NCBI RefSeq assembly: GCF_001421325.1
Contig: NZ_LMJY01000008.1
Coordinates: 1 to 47,480 of the forward strand
Direction of reading: 5' to 3'
Origin: Novosphingobium sp. Leaf2
Lineage (GTDB): Bacteria > Pseudomonadota > Alphaproteobacteria > Sphingomonadales > Sphingomonadaceae
Length of the DNA stretch: 47,480 bases
The notes below the pieces were generated by a model. The model worked only from the letters and a program-made list of their open reading frames with translations, was not told the DNA's origin and did not search any database. The position numbers and the translations under genes were made by a program. Shown piece by piece: positions 43,095 to 47,480 of the stretch; position 1 is the first letter of the stretch, and each line of letters starts with the position of its first letter.

Positions 43095-44507
43095 TTATCC
43101 GCGCGTGATGCCGGATTGCGCAAGCTGGCTGTCGACCTGCGCCAGCAGTGCGTCCAACCCTGCCGCCGTGTCGCTCTCCGCACGCGCGGTCAGGGCGGCC
43201 TGCGTGTTGGAGGCGCGCAGCAGCCACCAGCCGTTCGGCGTATCAACCCGCACCCCGTCCGTGGCATCGACCGAGACGTTTGCGGCTGACAGCCGTTTGC
43301 GTACGTCGTCGATTACCGCGAACTTGCGCGCATCCGGCACGGGAAAGCGCAGTTCCGGGGTGTTGTGCATCGCCGGCAACAGGTCTCCCAGCTGGGTGAC
43401 GGACGCGGCCAGCCGCTGGCTTGCCGCCATCAGACGCACGGCGGCATAGAGGCCATCGTCGAAACCGTAGTAATCGTCCGCCAGGAAGATGTGGCCGCTG
43501 GTCTCGCCGCCCAGCAGTGCCCCGGTTGCCTTCATTCTGGACTTTATATGGGAATGCCCTGAGGGCGCCATCTCGACCTGCCCGCCAAGCGCCCGCACCG
43601 TGTCAAACACCAGCCGCGAGGCCTTCACGTCCGCAATAACCCTGGCGCCGGGTTGCCGCGCAAGAACATCACGGGCGTAGATCGCCAGCAACTGATCGGC
43701 ATCGACGATGCGCCCGCGCGCGTCGACTACGCCGATACGGTCGGCATCACCGTCAAAAGCCACTCCGAAATCGAGGTTCTTGGCCGCGACGAGCGCCTGC
43801 AGGTCTGCAAGGTTTGCCAGGACAGTTGGATCAGGATGGTGGTTGGGAAACCGCCCGTCCACATCGGAGTAGAGCAGATGATGTTCGCCCCCAAACCGCG
43901 CCGTGAGGCGGGACGTGAGGAGTTCCAGGGCAGGGCCGGCAGCGCCGTTGCCGGCGTCCCAGCCGATGCGCAGGGCGGCAATGTCGTTGACCTGCGTACC
44001 CGCCAGACCCTCCAGCAGCCTGTCGACATAGTCGGACAGCACATCGCGTTCGGTGACCAGGCCGGGCGTCAGCGCACCCGTCCCCTCGCCCGCAGCGGCC
44101 GTCGCGCCAAGGCGCTGGATGTCCGGCCCAAAGAACGGTCGGCCTCCAAGTACTATCTTGAAGCCATTGTGATTGCCGGGATTGTGGCTGCCAGTTACCT
44201 GAATGCCGCCGTCCACCTGTGGCAGTGAGGTTTCCGCGAAATACAGCATCGGCGTAGCGGCGAGACCGATTCGCACCACGTCCACACCGCCCAGCGTCAA
44301 GCCTTCCACCAAAGCCGTTTCCAGCATCGGCGAACTAAGCCGCCCGTCGCGACCCACCACTACCCTTCCGCCGCCGGCTTTCCGCAAGACCGCAGCGAAA
44401 TACAGGCCCAAGGCATGGGCGTCCGGCGCTCCCAATGTCTCTCCCACCACGCCGCGAATGTCGTATTCGCGCAGGATGGTGGGGTCGAACTGGTGGGCCT
44501 TGTTCAT
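43095..44507 (-). CDS. pgmG: Phosphoglucomutase/phosphomannomutase
   Basis: 470 residues, alpha-D-phosphohexomutase superfamily. REYDIRGVVGETL start, the catalytic phosphoserine in TGSHNPGNHNGFK (about 104-116), metal loop FDGDADRIG, sugar loop GGETSGHIF, and a C-terminal phosphate-binding domain ending NTQAALTARAES. Interconverts hexose 1- and 6-phosphates for polysaccharide and lipopolysaccharide synthesis. Family member choice (PgmG/AlgC/ManB) is inferred from length and likely taxon. Confidence 0.93.
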   Translation of the reverse strand: MNKAHQFDPTILREYDIRGVVGETLGAPDAHALGLYFAAVLRKAGGGRVVVGRDGRLSSPMLETALVEGLTLGGVDVVRIGLAATPMLYFAETSLPQVDGGIQVTGSHNPGNHNGFKIVLGGRPFFGPDIQRLGATAAAGEGTGALTPGLVTERDVLSDYVDRLLEGLAGTQVNDIAALRIGWDAGNGAAGPALELLTSRLTARFGGEHHLLYSDVDGRFPNHHPDPTVLANLADLQALVAAKNLDFGVAFDGDADRIGVVDARGRIVDADQLLAIYARDVLARQPGARVIADVKASRLVFDTVRALGGQVEMAPSGHSHIKSRMKATGALLGGETSGHIFLADDYYGFDDGLYAAVRLMAASQRLAASVTQLGDLLPAMHNTPELRFPVPDARKFAVIDDVRKRLSAANVSVDATDGVRVDTPNGWWLLRASNTQAALTARAESDTAAGLDALLAQVDSQLAQSGITRG

Positions 44508-44888
44508 GGTCGTAGCAGCGCTTTCAAAGGAGGCGTGACCATATTCGGGCAGGCTCGCACGCAGCGCAAGCTACTGGGTGAACGGCATCGGCTTGGCTCC
44601 CCGAACACCTTCGGCCGCCGCGCCGGGCCAAAACCGCGCGCGACATCGGTATACCCAGCTATTCTCGCCGGTCGCGCCCCGGACGTACCATGTGCAAACG
44701 GCAATCAATTCCACAGCGCACACTGTACGAATCAGGAAGGAAACCCGGAGGACAGACTTCGAGGCGCCATGACTGCTCCGCCTTAGCCCGCTGCAATCAC
44801 TGTGAACCCATCAGCATCTCATAAAGGGCTGCGAGCTTCGTAAGGGCATAGAGACCCGCCGGTATCTTGTCCTGCAGCAGACATGCCT
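44508..44888. other. 381-base gap between pgmG and the J-domain gene
   Basis: No gene or RNA is supported. The pgmG promoter should lie at its left end on the minus strand. Short open frames here have unbiased codon use. No terminator hairpin with a T tract was seen after the J-domain gene. Confidence 0.4.
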
Positions 44889-45182
44889 TCAAATTTCCGC
44901 CGGCACCTGCGCCAGGAGCAGGTCGCGCGCAGCGTTCGCTTCGTGGACCTGTTCGGCGCTGCCGCCGCGATCGGGGTGCACGGCGGCGATGCGGCGGCGA
45001 TGCGCCTCCACGATGTCGCGGCGGCTGGCGCCTGCTGCCACGCCCAGCAGCGCACGGGCGCGCGCGGCTTCGAAGGACCGCGTGGGTTTACCGCCGGCCA
45101 GCTTGGGCTGCCAGGGCCACCGCCCGGAATACAGCCGCCACGCGATGCAACCCAGCGCAATCAGCCACACCAGCTTGAGCAT
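44889..45182 (-). CDS. Small membrane-anchored J-domain protein
   Basis: 97 residues. An N-terminal membrane segment (LKLVWLIALGCIAWRLY) is followed by a basic linker and a short C-terminal J-domain (about 38-95): FEAARARALLGVAAGASRRDIVEAHRRRIAAVHPDRGG, with the HPD tripeptide needed to stimulate DnaK. This layout resembles DjlA/DjlC-type or PAM18-like small J-proteins. Its ATG shares one base with the mipZ stop (TGATG at 45180-45184), so it is translated with mipZ. Confidence 0.85.
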   Translation of the reverse strand: MLKLVWLIALGCIAWRLYSGRWPWQPKLAGGKPTRSFEAARARALLGVAAGASRRDIVEAHRRRIAAVHPDRGGSAEQVHEANAARDLLLAQVPAEI

Positions 45183-46033
45183 CAGGTGGCCGCCGCAAGC
45201 GCAAGTTCAGTCTGCCCGCGTGACGGCATCGGGAGCTTGAGCCCGGCGACCAGTCCGCGCAATTCCTGGCGCGCCACCAGGTGGCTGGTGCCCAGATCGC
45301 CCAGATGCCCCTTGTCCAGCAGGGTGAGGCCGGAGGGGAACAGTTCGCGAAAGATCACGCGCTCGGACAGGCCGGCAGCGATGCGGAAGCCCGCACGCTT
45401 GGAGAGTTCCTGCAACGCCCCATCGATGCGGCGCATGTTGCGCGCTTCCACGTGCTGCACCCGGTTGCGCACCACCACCCAGTCCAGATCGCGCCGCCCT
45501 TCGGCGATGGTCTTGAGGCCGCGCTTCTTGCGCGCCTCCCACATCACCTCGGCGTAGAACGACAGCTTCTTCACTTTGAACGTCTCGCTCTCAACCTGGC
45601 CCAGCAGGTCGAAATCGACGAAACTGTCGTTCAGCGGCGTGACCAGCGTGTCGGCGGTGGTAGCGACGTGGCGAGCGAAGGCATCGTCGCGGCCGGGGGT
45701 GTCGAACACCAGGAAATCGTAGCCTTGCGCGATCTGCTCGGCCATGTCGTCCAGCTCGTTCACATCGTCGCCGTCATAGACTGCAAAGCGCGCGCCAGGC
45801 AGCGAGATCTCACGCTTGCGCTCGGTTTCCATGCGGTTTTCCAGATAGCGGTACAAGGTGCGCTGGCGCGGGTCGAGGTCGATACAGGCCACGTTCGCAC
45901 CCTGATACGCAAGGGCGATGGCCACATGCACGGCCGTGGTGGACTTGCCGGTGCCGCCCTTCTCGTTGGCGAAGACGATGCGATGCGCTGTCACGGGACC
46001 GTTACGCTTTCCTGGCTTGCCGACCGGCAGCAT
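45182..46033 (-). CDS. mipZ: Division-plane positioning ATPase MipZ
   Basis: 283 residues, ParA/MinD family. Deviant Walker A NEKGGTGKSTTAVHVA, DLDPRQRTLYRYLENR, and VFDTPGRDD as Walker B/switch region, in the form specific to MipZ. In Caulobacter MipZ makes a gradient from the cell poles and stops FtsZ assembly except at midcell, bound to ParB. Start is ATG 46033 or GTG 45994 (VTAHRIVFANEKGG), which matches the family N-terminus better. Its stop overlaps the J-domain start. Divergent from panC. Confidence 0.93.
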   Translation of the reverse strand: MLPVGKPGKRNGPVTAHRIVFANEKGGTGKSTTAVHVAIALAYQGANVACIDLDPRQRTLYRYLENRMETERKREISLPGARFAVYDGDDVNELDDMAEQIAQGYDFLVFDTPGRDDAFARHVATTADTLVTPLNDSFVDFDLLGQVESETFKVKKLSFYAEVMWEARKKRGLKTIAEGRRDLDWVVVRNRVQHVEARNMRRIDGALQELSKRAGFRIAAGLSERVIFRELFPSGLTLLDKGHLGDLGTSHLVARQELRGLVAGLKLPMPSRGQTELALAAAT

Positions 46034-46127
46034 GCCGATCCGCGCGTTTTATAAAAATTGCCCCCTTGGGCGCGCAGCGGTTACAGACCTGTGCGCCGTC
46101 CGGTCTGGGCGCATCATACTGGAGCAC

Positions 46128-47012
46128 ATGAGGTCAATGCAAACCGTCCACGCCCTTGATCCACTGCGCAATGCAGTTGCAGGCCTGCGCGCTGCCGGCC
46201 CGGTGGCGCTCGTGCCTACCATGGGTGCGCTTCATGACGGCCACCTGACACTGGTGCGCGAAGCGCGCCGGCATGCCGCCAGCGTGGTGGTGTCGATCTT
46301 CGTCAACCCGCTGCAGTTCGGCGCGAATGAGGATCTGGACGCTTATCCGCGCCAGATGGAGCGCGACAGCCGCTTGCTGGAGGCTGAAGGTGTGGATCTG
46401 CTGTGGGCGCCCACCGCCCAGGCGATGTACCCGCCCGGCTTTGCCTCCACCATCTCCGTGACGGGGGTCAGCGAGGGGCTGTGCGGGACCGCGCGGCCAG
46501 GCCACTTCGATGGCGTGGCCACGGTGGTGTGCAAACTGTTCAACCAGGTCATGCCCGACGTGGCGCTGTTCGGAGAGAAGGACTGGCAGCAGCTGTCGGT
46601 GATTCGCCGTATGGCCCGCGATCTTGACCTGACCCGGCCCGCCGCCAACGCGATCCTCGGCGTGCCCACGGTGCGCGAGGCTGACGGCCTGGCGATGTCT
46701 TCGCGCAACGCGTATCTTACGCCCCAGCAGCGCGCTAAGGCTGTCGCCTTGCCCACAGCCATGCGCCGGGCCATCGCCCAGATCGAAGCCGGCGCAGACG
46801 TACCGTCCAGCCTGGCCCGGCTGAAATCCGATGTACTGGAAGGCGGCTTCGGTTCACTCGACTATGCGGAGCTGCGCGAGGCAGACGACCTGGGCGAACT
46901 GCACGCGGTTATCACCAAGCCGATGCGGCTGCTGGTCGCCGCGCGAATCGGAACGACGCGACTGATCGATAACATGGCGGTGAAACCGGCACAGGCGCCA
47001 GAGGCTGCCTGA
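46128..47012 (+). CDS. panC: Pantothenate synthetase
   Basis: 294 residues. VPTMGALHDGHLTLVREAR (HxGH adenylation motif), FVNPLQFGANEDLDAYPR, VALFGEKDWQQLSVIRRM, and the MSSRNAYL site. It joins pantoate and beta-alanine with ATP to give pantothenate for coenzyme A. Start ATG 46128 or 46137; GGAG at 46121-46124 is close to the first and 12 bases from the second, and the second (MQTVHAL) matches the family better. panB is not in view. Confidence 0.95.
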   Translation: MRSMQTVHALDPLRNAVAGLRAAGPVALVPTMGALHDGHLTLVREARRHAASVVVSIFVNPLQFGANEDLDAYPRQMERDSRLLEAEGVDLLWAPTAQAMYPPGFASTISVTGVSEGLCGTARPGHFDGVATVVCKLFNQVMPDVALFGEKDWQQLSVIRRMARDLDLTRPAANAILGVPTVREADGLAMSSRNAYLTPQQRAKAVALPTAMRRAIAQIEAGADVPSSLARLKSDVLEGGFGSLDYAELREADDLGELHAVITKPMRLLVAARIGTTRLIDNMAVKPAQAPEAA

Positions 47013-47017
47013 GGCCA

Positions 47018-47062
47018 TGGTGGGCGGTGAGGGGCTCGAACCCCCGACCCTCTCGGTGTAAA
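47018..47062 (-). other. 3' fragment of tRNA-Val(UAC), attachment-site remnant
   Basis: Read on the minus strand: anticodon loop TTTACAC (anticodon TAC), anticodon-stem 3' half CGAGA, variable loop GGGTC, T-arm GGGGG-TTCGAGC-CCCTC, acceptor 3' strand ACCGCCC, discriminator A and CCA. The 5' half (acceptor GGGCGGT, D-arm, anticodon-stem TCTCG) is absent; AT-rich sequence replaces it from 47063. This is the displaced host 3' end left when an element integrates into a tRNA gene. An intact copy should be at the far end of the element. Confidence 0.88.
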
Positions 47063-47229
47063 CCTGCGAAATATACTTATCAGGAATTATCATAAACCAT
47101 CATAGATGCGAGGATATTTTACACAAATACTTGATTTATAACGATTTTTATGATACGTATGTATTCAGGAAACGTCACCGAAGCTCTGTTTCTCGGGATA
47201 CACGGTTGAATACATATGGAGGCATGACG
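47063..47229. promoter_or_regulatory. AT-rich region between the att fragment and integrase
   Basis: About 150 bases much richer in A+T than the rest of the window, with repeated ATCATA and CTTAT/TTTAT-type words (such as 47075-47105) and the palindrome TACGTA at about 47155. It is the likely place for integrase arm-type binding sites and the int promoter. No gene. Confidence 0.4.
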
Positions 47230-47394
47230 ATGGGAGCATCACGGCTGCGGGCACTTACGGTCAAGGAGGTCGAGAAGTTGACGGCCTCGAAGCCGTCTAC
47301 GATCAAACATATCTCATTGGGTGGAGTACCAGGTTTCGTACTCATCCATACCCCAGCCGGCCACACTAGGGCGCGAACTCATAAATTGGGTTGA
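47230..47394 (+). pseudogene. N-terminal fragment of a tyrosine integrase (arm-binding domain)
   Basis: The residues RLRALTVKEVEKLTASK, HISLGGVPGFVLIHTPAGH match the arm-binding (DUF4102-like) start of tRNA-targeting integrases. The match stops at about 47363-47366, after which a nonsense tail (TRARTHKLG) reaches a stop at 47392-47394. A full integrase needs about 400 codons. GGAGG at 47218-47222 lies seven bases before the ATG at 47230. It is next to the tRNA att fragment, as expected for an integrase, and appears broken by the IS that follows. Confidence 0.7.
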
Positions 47395-47480
47395 GCTGTC
47401 GGCATTGTCGTGATTCAGGCGCCCTTCGGAAACGGAGGATGTATGACGCGACGGCGGTATGAACTGACGGACAAGGAATG
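47370..47480 (+). mobile_element. IS5-family insertion sequence, left end
   Basis: The integrase homology ends at a CTAG at 47366-47369, a target form known for IS5 elements. The next bases (about 47370-47390, or near 47392) would be the left inverted repeat, and a typical IS5 transposase start follows. The right end is outside the window, so the boundary is approximate. Confidence 0.6.
47443..47480 (+). CDS. IS5-family transposase, partial
   Basis: Twelve codons plus two bases in view: MTRRRYELTDKE, then TG of a probable tryptophan. This is the standard N-terminus of the IS5/IS427-type transposase (RYELTDxEW). CGGAGGA at 47432-47438 gives a good ribosome-binding site. The gene runs off the window. 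Confidence 0.75.
   Translation, partial: MTRRRYELTDKE

Noticed and set aside
47018..47100. Complete tRNA-Val gene
   Set aside because: The anticodon-stem 5' half, D-arm and 5' acceptor strand cannot be found; only the 3' portion folds.

Overview
The window reads as a chromosomal segment of a GC-rich alphaproteobacterium, most probably a sphingomonad (Novosphingobium/Sphingobium-like). This is an inference from gene content: a gene-transfer-agent (GTA) structural cluster ending in a DUF2793 gene, an argD-argF-hslO operon, a MipZ division-positioning ATPase, a TonB-ExbB-ExbD-ExbD operon and a PgmG-type sugar phosphomutase. No rRNA, CRISPR array or complete tRNA is visible.

Layout. (1) 159-12284, plus strand: a compact head-and-tail cluster in the order of Rhodobacter GTA genes g3 to g15 (portal, small membrane protein, prohead protease, capsid, connector, a 58-codon ORF, tail terminator, tail tube, two tail chaperones, short tape measure, distal tail, hub, NlpC/P60 peptidase, megatron-like protein, DUF2793 protein). 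Most genes overlap by a few bases. No integrase, lysis, replication or repressor gene is present, so it looks like a domesticated GTA; the terminase must lie to the left. A GAAC-N7-GAAC repeat (the alphaproteobacterial LexA-box form) lies just upstream of the portal gene. The distal-tail gene is fused to a large TIM-barrel-like N-terminal region and keeps an internal ribosome-binding site and ATG where the fusion joins.

(2) 12472-22812: an OmpA-family porin with a 22-proline linker, queC, a small secreted protein, the arginine operon argD-argF-hslO, a double cold-shock-domain protein with a glycine-rich N-terminus, a DUF442 protein, an ammonium module (PII-amtB, then a second PII) with a consensus sigma-54 promoter, and an endonuclease/exonuclease/phosphatase-family protein. 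(3) 22854-37458: prfC, two SDR genes, a LacX-like epimerase, the translation block rpmI-rplT-pheS-pheT, hisN, an AraC-type regulator, prs, hom and two secreted proteins of unknown role. (4) 37823-47012: tonB-exbB-exbD-exbD, a ligase-associated DExH helicase, pgmG, mipZ with a co-translated membrane J-domain gene, and panC.

(5) 47018-47480: the chromosome backbone is interrupted. A 45-base 3' fragment of a tRNA-Val(UAC) gene marks an attachment site. Beyond it come an AT-rich stretch, the N-terminal part of a tyrosine integrase, and the start of an IS5-family insertion sequence that breaks the integrase. The integrated element continues beyond the window.
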